Assembly: GCF_019075875.1 (NCBI RefSeq)
Contig: NZ_JAHOOZ010000001.1
Location: forward strand, 372,001-436,000
Source: Novosphingobium sp. G106
Lineage (GTDB): Bacteria; Pseudomonadota; Alphaproteobacteria; Sphingomonadales; Sphingomonadaceae
Length of the DNA: 64,000 nt
Direction: 5' to 3'
In this document: positions 26,777 to 36,930 of the stretch, piece after piece
Position numbering within the stretch: the stretch's first letter is position 1
Layout: every line of letters starts with the position of its first letter
Position numbers and translations under genes: made by a program
Notes under the pieces: generated by a model
Told to the model about the DNA's origin: nothing
The model's database searches: none
Seen by the model: the letters and a program-made list of their open reading frames with translations, nothing else

Positions 26777-27082
26777 ATGATCACGCACACGGTGTTCTTC
26801 TGGCTGAAAAACGCAGATTCGATCGAGGACCGCGACAAGCTCATCGCCGGTGTCCGCGGCCTGGCGGCCATCGAGGGCGTGCGTTCGCTCGTGGTGGGCG
26901 TGCCCGCAAAGAGCGGCGATCGAGAGGTACTGGACAAGTCTTACAGCGTGTCCGAAATCCTGACCTTCGACAGTGTCGAGGACGAGGCGATCTATCAGGT
27001 TCACCCGTTGCACAAGCAGTTCATCGCAGACCACAGCCACCTTTGGAGCAACGTGACGGTCTACGACATCGAGGCCGTGTAA
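26777..27082 (+). CDS. Dabb (stress-responsive A/B barrel) domain protein
   Basis: 101 residues from ATG 26777, with AAGGAA about ten bases upstream. MITHTVFFWLKN, VVGVPAKSGDREVLDKSYSV and HPLHKQFI fit the dimeric alpha/beta-barrel (Dabb) fold. Such proteins are small, cytosolic, and linked to stress or ring-compound metabolism. It stands alone between the two DUF2493 genes. Confidence 0.8.
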   Translation: MITHTVFFWLKNADSIEDRDKLIAGVRGLAAIEGVRSLVVGVPAKSGDREVLDKSYSVSEILTFDSVEDEAIYQVHPLHKQFIADHSHLWSNVTVYDIEAV

Positions 27083-27428
27083 TTAGGTCAGCGATTTCGA
27101 CGCAGCCGTAATCCTTCATCCCGTTGAAGGGAGCGGCAAAGGGATTAAGCCGCCTAGCGGATAAACTTCGCCCTTCGCGCCCGGACGCAGTGCCCTGCGC
27201 GGGGCATCGAGCCCCCCCCGCAGGGCAGCTCTTCTTTCTCTCTCAAGTCCTCCAAGTGTGGCACGGGATCGCACCGGCCTCAAGGACGGCGGGGCCCCAC
27301 CATTTTGCTTCGCAAAATCGTGACCCCCACCGCCGCTAGCGCGGTCACGGGCTGCGCTCGCGATCCTTGACCCCGGCGCTCGGAGCCCGTGCCGAGGAGG
27401 GGACCTCTTGCAATTGAAGGAGGTTCCC
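27083..27428. other. Non-coding region with a short hairpin, upstream of DUF2493 copy 2
   Basis: No gene. It contains a perfect stem-loop ATTTTGC-TTC-GCAAAAT at 27302-27318 inside a C-rich stretch, and an eight-C run near 27210. A leader RNA or promoter region for the next gene is possible. Confidence 0.4.
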
Positions 27429-28403
27429 ATGACGAATGCTACCCGTTCCGCCGCCCGCTTTTCCGACGTCGCCGCGTTCCTCGCCGAGGAGACGACCGAA
27501 CTCTCTGAGCGGTTCGCCGCCGCCTTCCATGAGACCGCGGACGAGGTGCGTCTTGCCGCCACCGATGAGGCGATCACGGCGGACATGCCGGACGCTTGCC
27601 AAGCGCAGCTGGGCATCGAGATGATGGTGACGACGCTCTTCGATCTTTTGCGCGACACGCGCCTGGAAAGTCTCTCCGAGAGGCTCGCCTGGGGACTGGT
27701 TCACAGCTTCCACAAGGTGGCGGATCAACTGGATGGCGAGGCGGACCGGGCCGCACGCAAAGTCGGCGATCTCGTCCGCGAGAACGATGGCAGCGAGATC
27801 GCCGCGACCGAGCTGGAGGAAGCCCAAACGCTCTGCCAAGGGCTCGATGAGGCGCGCGATGCGGTCGCATGTATGCGCGATCACGCCGCGGAAATGTTCC
27901 GCATCGAGACCGGCAGGCCCTGGTCAAGCCCGCGCGCCACGCTTGCCTCGGGCAAGCGCACGGCCTCGGTGATCGCGGCGGCCGACTTCCTCGCCGCGAG
28001 GCGTGCACGCCGGATAGATGCCCATGCTCCGCAAGGGCCCGTGGTGATCTTCTCGGGCGGCCAGGTCTGGGAGGATCACGCGCAGATCTGGGATCTGCTC
28101 GATGCGTTGAAAGCGCGGATCCCGAGCATGATCCTGGCGACGACGGCACAGAGCAAGGGATGCGATGCCATTGCCGCGGCCTGGGCAGCGCGCTCGGGCG
28201 TCAAGCTCATCGCCTTCACCCCGGACCTGCGTCTCGGCAAACGGGCAGGCTTTGCGCGCAACGAAGCCATGATGCGGTTGAAGCCGGTGGAAGCCTTGGT
28301 CTGCGAAGGCTCGGGGCTGCAATCGCATTTGGCGCGCCTGGTTCGCGCCGGAGGTGTTCCGGCATGGTTCCTGACCCTGGCTGGGCAGGCCAAGCGGGCG
28401 TGA
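27429..28403 (+). CDS. DUF2493 (SLOG-type) protein, copy 2
   Basis: 324 residues from ATG 27429 with AAGGAGG five bases upstream. Same plan as 24821-25822: a helical N-terminal half (SERLAWGLVHSFHKVADQL, AVACMRDHAAEMF) and a C-terminal DUF2493 domain (GPVVIFSGGQVWEDHAQIW, TTAQSKGCDAIAAAWAA, VCEGSGLQSHLA). The two diverged paralogs are kept 1.6 kb apart. A strong terminator follows. Confidence 0.82.
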   Translation: MTNATRSAARFSDVAAFLAEETTELSERFAAAFHETADEVRLAATDEAITADMPDACQAQLGIEMMVTTLFDLLRDTRLESLSERLAWGLVHSFHKVADQLDGEADRAARKVGDLVRENDGSEIAATELEEAQTLCQGLDEARDAVACMRDHAAEMFRIETGRPWSSPRATLASGKRTASVIAAADFLAARRARRIDAHAPQGPVVIFSGGQVWEDHAQIWDLLDALKARIPSMILATTAQSKGCDAIAAAWAARSGVKLIAFTPDLRLGKRAGFARNEAMMRLKPVEALVCEGSGLQSHLARLVRAGGVPAWFLTLAGQAKRA

Positions 28404-28412
28404 AGGTGATGA

Positions 28413-28452
28413 AGCCGGCGGTGGGTTCGTCCCGCCGCCGGCTCTTCTTTTT
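28413..28452 (+). terminator. Rho-independent terminator after DUF2493 copy 2
   Basis: A GC-rich stem with arms from 28413 and up to 28443 (AGCCGGCGG and CCGCCGGCT, plus GGG/CCC), a TTCG-type loop, and the tail CTTCTTTTT. It marks the right end of the plus-strand backbone block. Confidence 0.88.
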
Positions 28453-28588
28453 GCTTCGGGATGGAATCGGCGGGCTCAGGGAGCCGGCGATGCCGGCCCC
28501 GTCGCCTGCCGATGCACCGCCCGAATGGCGGTGGCCTCCTGCGCGCGGCTTCGCCGTGCTCGTCGCTGGGACGCCGTTCCGGCGAGTT

Positions 28589-28825
28589 TTACGCAGTGCT
28601 GGGGAGGGCCTTGAGCGCGGCGATGGAAGCTATCCCGCCGGCGCGAATCGCGTGGGCAAGGAGCTCGCGGAACTGGCGTTCGGTCAGCGTTTCGACGGCG
28701 AGCTCGGAGGCGAGGGCGCCATAGCTGGCGCGCAGGGCGCGACGGACACCATCGGCTTCGTCAGCAAGTTTTCGCTGGTCGGCTTCGATTTTCGTGAGCC
28801 GTTCGCGGTCGGTCATTTTGGGCAT
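28589..28825 (-). CDS. Small conserved protein of mobile elements (DUF6437-like)
   Basis: 78 residues from ATG 28825, with TAGGAG six bases upstream. An N-terminal coiled coil (MTDRERLTKIEADQRKLADE) is followed by VETLTERQFRELLAHAIRAGG. It resembles short proteins found in relaxosome-type regions of alphaproteobacterial plasmids; the family name is from memory and unsure. Its ribosome-binding site lies inside a 16-bp perfect palindrome, suggesting autoregulation. Confidence 0.6.
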   Translation of the reverse strand: MPKMTDRERLTKIEADQRKLADEADGVRRALRASYGALASELAVETLTERQFRELLAHAIRAGGIASIAALKALPSTA

Positions 28826-28830
28826 GGGAA

Positions 28831-28846
28831 CTCCTATGCATAGGAG
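28831..28846. promoter_or_regulatory. 16-bp perfect palindrome over a ribosome-binding site
   Basis: CTCCTATGCATAGGAG reads the same on both strands and, on the minus strand, includes the TAGGAG used by the gene at 28825. It may act as an operator or an RNA hairpin. Confidence 0.6.
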
Positions 28847-29343
28847 GTCTGCCCGCCGCCCATGAATATTCCCGAGAGGTCGCCGCCAGGCAAGAACGAT
28901 TGCGGGACCGGCGTACCGCCGGTCAAGGAAAAGCTCCCCTTCGGATTGCCCCGCGCTTTCCGGCACGAGGCTGCGCAGCGCACAAAGGCGCTGTGAGGGC
29001 AGGACGCACGCCGAGGCGTTTGTAGTGCACGACCTCTGCGTGGCGTTTCCCAATGGGCAATCCCCTTCTGTCCGCTCCGCCTGAGGCAAAGAAAAAACGC
29101 CTTATTGCGGAATTATGGCCATAAAAACCGCCTGGCACGTCCTCTGCTAACGAATGGCATTCCTAAAAATGCCCGTAGCGTATTACATTGTTGGGACGGC
29201 AGATTTCTAGCTTTGGACAAGTGCAAGCTGTCGCGACCGATGAAGGACCCGACACCCCGACGATGGCCGGCTTCAATGGGTCGATGATAATGCAGAAGAC
29301 ATTCGTCTTTTGCCGATAAAGAACTACGAATTGGGAGAAATTC
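28847..29343. other. Boundary region between backbone and catabolic island
   Basis: Base composition shifts here from very GC-rich to more AT-rich. I see no convincing gene, IS end or att repeat. The right part is the promoter and leader of the TonB receptor gene. Confidence 0.4.
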
Positions 29344-31768
29344 ATGAGCCACAATGCTGAATCTTTGAACGCAGGTCGCCAAGTGAATATCAGGCCTGCC
29401 ATGCGACTGCTGGCCAGCTCAGTATCTGCAGCAGCAATAGTCGTCGGATTTCATGGTACAGCCCTGGCGCAGTCAAATGCCGAAAGTGGGGACCAAACGG
29501 GCCTGGCAGAGATCATCGTTACGGCCCAGAAGCGCGAGCAGCGCTTGCAAGATGTTCCGGTCGCGGTCACCGCAGTTACGCAGGAGACGCTGCAGGCCAA
29601 CCGCATTCAGAATGTTGCTGACCTTTCGGGCATTGCCCCGGGGCTTTCCGCAAGAAACCCCGCGGGCTCCACGGGGGGCAGTCTCGTTCACTCTGCGCGG
29701 AAATGTCGCCAATGCGGCAGCGCCGGGTTCAGACAAGGCGATTTCCACCTACCTCGATGGCGTCTACATCGGGGGAATCCGTGGCTCGGTGTTCGATTTC
29801 GCCGACATCGAGCGCATTGAAGTCCTGCGCGGGCCCCAAGGCACGCTTTTTGGCAGGAATTCGACCGCCGGCGCGGTTAGTGTCTCGACCCGCGATCCCT
29901 CGGGCGATTTTCACGTAAGGCAGGAATTTTCGGCCGGAAACCGCTCCTTGTTCCGTTCGCGCACCTCGGTGGACTTGCCGCAAATCGGGGCGTTCAGCGC
30001 CTACGTTACCTATGTTCACGACGAGAGACGCGGAGACGTGCGCAATCTTGGCGCAGGAACGGTCTGGGACCGAACGAAGACGACCAGCGGCATCGGTGTC
30101 CAGACTTCACCCAAGTGGCTTGGCAGCAAAAACGTCGACAGCGTGTTCGCTGCGGTAAAGTTCGAACCCAGCGATTCCTTCAAGATGGTCTACAAGTTCG
30201 ATCACACCGAAAACAATTTCACGCCCGAAGCGCGCGCCACACTTGCCATCAATTCGGCCGATCCTCGCGGCGTGGGGGGGCTGTTGACCGCCATTCTTGC
30301 CACCCAGCCGCCGGGCGGCGGTCCGTTCGGACTTGTCACCTTGGCACCGTCGGGCAAGCGGCCAGACGCGATCAATAATGCCTATTCGGTCCCGGGGGTG
30401 ATTCGAGCTACCGGCCACAGCCTGACCACGACTATACAACTCACCGACACTTTCTCGGTCAAGAATATCACCGCCTACCGCAAGGCGTTCTCCTATGCTC
30501 CTGCCACGATTGCCGGCTTGGACGGCTTGGTCATTACTCCGGCGCTGGCCGCGATCATTCCCTCATTCGCGCCGTCGGTTGGAAGGCAGTTTCTCACCTT
30601 TGACGGGAATAACCAGGGCGACAATAAGCAGTGGAGCAGCGAACTTCAGTTCAACTATAACTCAGATCTTCTCACGCTTACCTTCGGCGGCCTATATTAT
30701 TACGAGAAAACCCGGAACGGCAGCGTGCCTGGCATGCCGGCCAACTATGCGTTCACGACGGTCGGCGCGAATGGTGTTCTGGCGACGGGCGGAGAATTGA
30801 ACGATTTCACTACGACAAAGTCGTTGGCGGGCTATGTCCAGGCGGAACTGCACGTCACACCGCAGTTCGACATTATCGGCGGTGCTCGTCTCACAAACGA
30901 CAAGAGGCGTGGTTCTCACATCGACGCTTTAGTTGGGACCTTGCCGTTCACCTATGAGAACACGAAGCCGAACTTCTCGATCGGACTAAGTTACAAACCC
31001 ATTGACGACCTGCTTCTCTATGGCAAGTTCGCCAACGGCTTCGTCTCGGGCGGATCGGTGGCCGGCTTCGCGTTCAAACCCGAGACCGTGCGATCATTCG
31101 AAGCCGGTGTGAAGGCAGACTTGCTCGACCGCCGCCTGCGCATCAATTTGGCGTTGTGGGATGCCCATTACAACGAATTGCAGACCTCGCAAGGAGGAGC
31201 CTCGTTCGGTTTGCCAACTGTCCCAGTGCTCGTGGTGAATGCTGGTAAGCTGAAGGCATATGGTTTCGAGCTGGAAGTAACTGGAGCTCCAACAGATGGA
31301 ATCTTGGTCGGCGGATCGCTAGGCTATACACATAACAAGCTCGAAAACCCGCCGCCGTTTCTTACCGTCCCGAATGGTGGAGTCTACGTCCTGGGTGGCA
31401 ATCCGGAGTGGACCGCCAACATCAATGCGCAATACGAATCTCCGGCGCTTTTCGATAATACGCGGCTGGTCCTTCGCGCCGACGCCAATTACCGGTCCAA
31501 AAGTTTCGGCGATCCCAACCCCAATATCGGCCAGTCCATACCGGCCTTTGGAGCCTATTCCGAAGTGCCCCGTCGCTGGTTACTCAACGCGCGTGCTTCG
31601 CTCAAGGATATCACTTTCGGACCGATCACAGCTGACCTCGCGCTTTGGGCAAAGAACCTCACTAACGACAGAACTATGACCTTCCCGGTCGGGTTCGCGA
31701 CGATATTCCGCACCACGAGCTACGAAACCGCACGGAGCTACGGTGTAGACCTGATTTTCAAGATGTAA
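29344..31768 (+). CDS. TonB-dependent outer-membrane receptor (frame broken near residue 115)
   Basis: The first frame (29344) has a signal peptide ending near GFHGTALAQ, a TonB-box-like EIIVTAQKREQ and the start of the plug (DVPVAVTAVTQETL). The second (to 31768) continues the plug (TLRGNVANAAAPGSD, GPQGTLFGRNSTAGAV) and the barrel, ending in Met. Removing one G from the six-G run at 29683-29688 joins them into a protein of about 807 residues. It belongs to the large sphingomonad receptor class for non-iron substrates. As the first gene of the island, it probably imports the substrate. Confidence 0.85.
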
Positions 31769-32110
31769 GGGTTGCTCAGTCCGGCGGTGCCGCTCCAGTC
31801 AGTCGGAGTTCGGCCCCGCTAGAGCGCGAGCCAAAGGTTTTGCTCCCTGACGAAATCGGCAGGCGCCTTCCGTCATGATCAGTTCGGGCTGGTTCAGTAT
31901 CCAGCCGGGCTCGAGCGAGGAGGAGGCCCACGATGCCATCGGGAGGCCTCGCGAGCTCGGCTTCGCGGGTGGCGGCGTCGGCATCGTAGCCCAAAGCCGC
32001 AAAGAATGGTGCGATCAGACTCGCAAAGTGGGCGAAGAAGTCTTGAAAGAGATTGTCTGATCGAAACGTAGAATAAATCGAAAGCCGTCCCATTGGCGGA
32101 AGGGATTTTT

Positions 32111-33273
32111 ATGCACGAAGAAGTACCGAGCAGACTCTCTTACGGGTTGAGACGCCGCGCCATGATCGCGGCCGCAGGTGCGACAGGAATTGCTGCGATG
32201 TTGCCATCCGCCGCTGCGGGACGAAAAGGAGAATCATCCGTGAAGGCTGATCTGACAGGCGGCCTCGATGCCGCGCGCGACTATCTGTTCGCCGAGGCCC
32301 CCCTTGACCCTCAATCTGCGTGAGGCGGTGAATATTTGGGCCTGGTCCGATGACGGACAGATCGCCCTACCGCGCGTCGCAATCGAGGCGGTCGCGCCAG
32401 ACTGGAGCACATTCAACGTCTTCCACAACATGACCTTTCCCGACGGGCGCGTGCTGCGCTACTCGGCCGATGACAAGTCTCTGCCGACGATCGGGCCCAA
32501 GGGCATGCCCACAATCCCTGGGCGCCGGGCCACTTAAATTCGAGACAATCGCACCCTTCGGCGCCTTTCACGCCAGCTTCGATGGGGAAGTCATCGACAG
32601 CCGTTTCGAGGATATGGTCCAGCGCAATCCGGGGACGCGCAAGACGCGCCTGCAATGGGAAATCTTTTACGAGCCCAGCGTGCCGCCATGGGTGCAAGGC
32701 TCGATGAACGCGGAGGCGAAATCGCTGCTTAACTCCGACACCTTCGAAAGCCGCTCCATGGGCGGCGACAGGTTTGAGCAGCTCTGCCATGCCCATGGTG
32801 TCGTCCGTGTCGATGGTGTTGAGCGCAAATTCAAGGGCGGCGCGCTACGCATCCGACGCCGCGGCGTGCGTAATGAGACCGGCTTCAAAGGGCATAACTG
32901 GCAATCGGCGCAGTTTCCCAGCGGTCGGGCCTTCGGGTGCAATGCCTTTCCGCCACCCCCCCGATGGGCCCACTTATAATGAAGGCTATATTTTCCTGGG
33001 CGAGGGAGAGCTGATCCCAGCGAAGATCGTCGAGGCGCCGTGGCTTTCCAAGTTGGAGAACGGCGGCGACGATGTCTCGTTGGTGCTGGAATCGAAGCTT
33101 GGGCGTACGCGGATCGAAGGCGTTAGCGTCAGCAGCATGCCACTGATAGGTGGCACGGGGCAGGGGGGAGTGCTTTCCCGCCGCTGCTGGAAGGAATCGC
33201 GCGCTATCGCTGGGACGGCGAGCATGCCTATGGAATGGTCGAGCGCTCGAACCTGGCGGAGCGGGTCATCTAA
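32111..33273 (+). CDS. DUF7064/7065-like protein with a Tat-type signal (frame broken in four places)
   Basis: A paralog of 56940-57980: GHNWQSAQFPSGRAF and TYNEGYIFLGEGE here match GHCWQAAVFPDGRAF and TYNDGYVYIDGKM there. The start MHEEVPSRLSYGLRRRAMIA is followed by a hydrophobic stretch, a twin-arginine-like export signal that the paralog lacks. The frame must be repaired at 32298-32303 (six C), 32516-32518 (CCC), 32956-32962 (seven C) and the G runs 33157-33168. The true end is then ERSNLAERVI, stop 33271-33273. The repaired product is about 385 residues. Relatives occur in steroid- and terpenoid-type clusters; activity unknown. It may be a pseudogene. Confidence 0.65.
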
Positions 33274-34280
33274 TGTCGGGTGCCGGATTACCTTGGGTGA
33301 CGAGTGGAGTAGCGAAACAGAATGGATATCGGGGTGCGACCGTCAGCTTATGTCGCCGTCATACGAATTCTCATGCGGCAGATCCATTTGGTTTGATGGC
33401 ACCTTTGGGCGGGTCTTCGAAGCTATGTCGGTTGTTGAAAAGTCGGTCGTGTGAGCACGTCGCCTGACCGAAGGGCTCCATAAATCCCGGCCGTGAGGCC
33501 GGCGGGAGCGCGTCCGGGAAAGTTCCCCAGGACGCGCGGGGATTTGTGGAAAGCGGTAGATCGAACGGCACGACCAACCCACCGGGCCGGTCCTTGCCGA
33601 TCCTTCGGAGCGTCGAATGTTCCCCTCAAGATCAGCGATTTACCCCCCCGAATCTTGTCGGTCGTTCGCAGGAGCAAGCTCTTGCGGGAGGGTCGACGCA
33701 CGCCCCTAAGGGCGTAAGTTGTAATGCGCCGTATGCCGGCTTGTCTGCTCATAAATGTCTAAATTCAATAGGTTATGGGGCGGCCTCGTTCCCCTGTCAG
33801 GACACAATCTGGCGAGAACCGGGGCTCGAATCAACCCAAATTTTGCGTCCGGCGCGGGGTGATTCGGCGACTGATTCGCGGTGTCGATCCAGGCAGTCTT
33901 GATGATAGCGCGGCGGGAGTATCGGTCGCAATGTCTCCTTAGTCGGGTTTCCTAACAGTCCGGTTTCAGGCTCAGAAGCCGCGATAGCTGCCGTCAGGGC
34001 GCAGGCATGCTGATGTCGCAAGGTCGCCCAGAGTGCGCCGGTCATCGAGAGACTCTGGCGCGGATTTTTGGTCCTCTCCCAACCTGGCGACTTCTGCGCT
34101 CTGCTACCGTAAGTGGGGAGCTGCGGCGCGGTTGCAACAACGGTGTTTGCGCGTAGCCTTAGGCAGTTGCAGGTTGAGGTGTCATTCTCTTGCATCGCGC
34201 AGCCTTTGCCGCAGCAAGGATGCCATTGCCCTGCGCATGCCAGGTGCGCATATGGCCGCGATATTTAGGGTGAGATCCGC
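33274..34280. other. About 1 kb without a recognisable gene
   Basis: Several open frames lack family features and ribosome-binding sites. The segment at about 33440-33720 is GC-rich and unlike its surroundings and may be a decayed mobile-element fragment. The last part is the upstream region of an IclR gene. Confidence 0.4.
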
Positions 34281-35090
34281 ATGCAGACGAAGAGTTCACC
34301 TGTAGTCGCTCGGGTGGTCGGTGTACTGAATTTTTTCCTCGAGCATCCCGACCACCCGTTCAGCCTCACTCAGATTTCTAAATCGCTTCGTTTAAGCCGA
34401 GCGACGACCCACCTTATTCTGCTGAGCTTCGTTGAGGCAGGCTATTTGTACAGGCGCACTGATAAATCATACATTCTGGGATCAATGATCCCGGCCCTGA
34501 CAGCAAGCGCTGGCCAAAAAGTCTCGACGTTTCCCGTGGGCCGTGATGAGATGCGCGCGCTGGCCGACGATCTCGATCTCGTCGCCTCCGCCTTGTTCAT
34601 TGAGGAAGGTGAAATCGTTGTTCGCGAGCGTATTGCGGCAATCAGTCACCTGGGAAGGCCGGCGCGGATGACGGTGATTCGCTATTCCCTATATCCTGCG
34701 AATGGAGCGTTCCTCCTGCCGCTCAGCGACCGTGAGATACGGACAAAGCTGGCGATGGCTTTGCCGCCCTTGTCGCAGCAAGACCTCGAAATGATCTGGA
34801 AACAAGTGGCATTCGGTAGGAAGTACGGGTTCGTCCTGACATTGGAGGGTCCAGATCGCTCGTTCGATCCAAGCGTGCTCTCAGCCAGCATGTTTGTCGA
34901 GGATCTGGCGGCAGGTGAGTTTGTGTCTCCCTGGTTCTTGGCGGCGCCCGTCCTAAGCGCGGATAGAACGGTACAGTTTGTGATCACAATCCACGGCTTA
35001 GAAGGTCCTACGAGTTCTGAGCGCATCTTCGCGATTGGCCAGCGTCTGAAGGACGGGTGTGACGCCATCGGCCGTTTCTACGGCCGCTGA
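34281..35090 (+). CDS. IclR-family transcriptional regulator
   Basis: 269 residues. The N-terminal winged helix (residues about 8-65: RVVGVLNFFLEHPDHPFSLTQ, LRLSRATTHLILLSF) is followed by a divergent IclR effector domain. The first residues MQTKSSPVVARVV are nearly identical to the regulator at 36931, a paralog. IclR proteins control catabolic operons in response to pathway intermediates. It stands upstream of the AraC gene in the same direction. Confidence 0.85.
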   Translation: MQTKSSPVVARVVGVLNFFLEHPDHPFSLTQISKSLRLSRATTHLILLSFVEAGYLYRRTDKSYILGSMIPALTASAGQKVSTFPVGRDEMRALADDLDLVASALFIEEGEIVVRERIAAISHLGRPARMTVIRYSLYPANGAFLLPLSDREIRTKLAMALPPLSQQDLEMIWKQVAFGRKYGFVLTLEGPDRSFDPSVLSASMFVEDLAAGEFVSPWFLAAPVLSADRTVQFVITIHGLEGPTSSERIFAIGQRLKDGCDAIGRFYGR

Positions 35091-35437
35091 CCGACGCATG
35101 GCTTCGCGCTTGTGGTAGAGCAAGGCAGCGCTAGCACTGGCAGGCTGTCTGTGTCCGCGGACCAAAAGTGGGACACGGACGACATTATGAAATCGATCCC
35201 TGCTCCCCGCCATTATGATGTGAAATGAACCGTTTTGCGATGAACGGCGGCGCCTGATCGACAGAAATACCGTGGGGACGACATCGAGAGGCAACGCGGG
35301 TTGATTGCGAGTGCAATCCGATATATTGGATTTCATTACGAAATAATGTTGCATTGGGAATCACAATCTGGCTCGACCGATGGTCGTAAGCCGCCGGCCC
35401 ACTTTCAGGGGCGCGGAAGAAAGTGGGCAGGAGAAGC
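35091..35437. other. Intergenic region before the AraC gene
   Basis: Contains a 10-bp palindrome GTCCGCGGAC (about 35153-35162) and the leader of the next gene with GGAG. No gene is seen. Confidence 0.4.
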
Positions 35438-36547
35438 ATGGAAGGCCTAAAGGAAATCATCGATAGCGCCGCCTCAGATGGCGAGGCCCGTGCAGACGCT
35501 CACCACGCAATGGTGAGATCTGACGTACTGTTGAATTACGATGCGCTGGTGCGCTCATTGGGCGGCGATGCCGAGGCGATCATGCGAACGGTCGGTATCT
35601 CATCATCGCTTCTCGCAGAGCCAAACGCCGTAATCCCGTTCCGCGCGGTCGCGCAGTTGCTGGAGCGGTCTGCCGCCGTCCTCGATTGCGACGACTTCGG
35701 ACTTCGATTGGCGAGCATTCAAGGAGGTGCGAAGGTCCTGGGACCCCTGGAGGTCGTGATGCGCAACTCTCAGTCTCTGGGCGCAGCCTACCGCTATTGT
35801 GCTGATCATGTGCATGCTTACAGCGATGCAACCCGGATAAGCCTGCAGCAATTGCCTCATGGCACCATGAGTTTCCTGCGGTTTGACATCCTCATACCGA
35901 AATTGCCTTACCAGCGGCAAGCGGTAGAACAGGCCATGCTCCTGGCTCAGGAAGCCGCGAAGATGATCACCTCGGGGCGCACGCGCGCACGAGAGGTCTG
36001 GTTTCTTCACGAAGCGGCTTTGCCGGCCTCCATGTATCAGAAGTATTTCGGAACCACCGTGAGATTCTGCCAAGGCAAAAATGGATTGGTGTTCGAGAAT
36101 GGCGATCTTGCACTCCCGCTTCAGGAACGAGATCCTCAATTGCTTGAGATGGCGAAGTTCTTCATCGATGCCAGATTTCCAACTTACTTACCGCAGTTCT
36201 CCGTCAGGGTTCGCAACATGATAGAGCAGACGCTGGCGTCTGGCGATTGCTGTAACGCGAATGTCGCAACTCAGCTTGGTATGCACCCGAGAACGATGCA
36301 GCGCAGGTTGAGGGAGGAAGGAAGCTGCTTCGAAAGCATAAAGGAAGAGGTCCGCCGTGACTCGGCGTTACGATACCTGACCCAGACCAGGATGCCGCTT
36401 ATGCGAGTTGCTGAAATGCTGGGCTACTCCGAGACTTCTGTCTTGTCGCGCAGCTGTTTCCGTTGGTTTGGGGCTTCTCCCAGGAGGGTAAGGGAGCAAA
36501 AAGGGGCGTCCCCGGCTTTGTCAGATCCTGCTCAGGTCGCTGCCTGA
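35438..36547 (+). CDS. AraC-family transcriptional regulator
   Basis: 369 residues from ATG 35438, with AGGAG six bases upstream. The N-terminal ligand-binding domain is of the arabinose-binding-like type seen in OruR/ArgR-type regulators (NYDALVRSLGGDAEAIMRTVG, FRAVAQLLERSAAVLDCDDFG). The C-terminal pair of helix-turn-helices includes VATQLGMHPRTMQRRLREEG and MRVAEMLGYSETSVLSRSCFRWFG. It probably activates a catabolic operon of the island. Confidence 0.88.
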   Translation: MEGLKEIIDSAASDGEARADAHHAMVRSDVLLNYDALVRSLGGDAEAIMRTVGISSSLLAEPNAVIPFRAVAQLLERSAAVLDCDDFGLRLASIQGGAKVLGPLEVVMRNSQSLGAAYRYCADHVHAYSDATRISLQQLPHGTMSFLRFDILIPKLPYQRQAVEQAMLLAQEAAKMITSGRTRAREVWFLHEAALPASMYQKYFGTTVRFCQGKNGLVFENGDLALPLQERDPQLLEMAKFFIDARFPTYLPQFSVRVRNMIEQTLASGDCCNANVATQLGMHPRTMQRRLREEGSCFESIKEEVRRDSALRYLTQTRMPLMRVAEMLGYSETSVLSRSCFRWFGASPRRVREQKGASPALSDPAQVAA

Positions 36548-36930
36548 CTTTTGCTCATGTCAATCGAATTGAGACAGCGATTCCTGTGCGCTATCAGTTT
36601 CTTCCCCTTGAGTTCGCAAGGCCCGCGGTTCGAAATCCTCAAACGCCCCAGGCTGGAACCCAGGCCACTTTGTAGATCGCATCAACGAAGCGGCAATTAG
36701 ACCGCTATTCCTTGCCCGCAATGCACAATCGGGGTTTGAGGTCACCAGCCTGCCGAGATCGGTAACGCCATTGGTATCTCGCCGTTTCGTCAGAGGGCAC
36801 TGTGATTGTAGATTTATGCTGCCGAAATTATCGAGAACCGCTTGGAATGGTCGGCCCATCGGAGGCAGAGTAACGGCCGTTCTGGCGCCGGCCACGTATG
36901 ATGGTACGAAATTTGGGAATCGATCGCGTT
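36548..36930. other. Intergenic region between AraC and IclR genes
   Basis: No supported gene. A minus-strand frame at 36560-36895 has no family features. Confidence 0.4.

Noticed and set aside
31776..32093. Minus-strand frame with a helical stretch (FFAHFASLIAPFFAALG) that could be a TetR-type C-terminus
   Set aside because: No DNA-binding domain, no start signal and the second half decays into low-quality sequence; too weak to annotate.
33423..34195. Open frames in the 1-kb gap after the DUF7064/7065-like gene
   Set aside because: No family features and inconsistent codon use; probably decayed or non-coding DNA.
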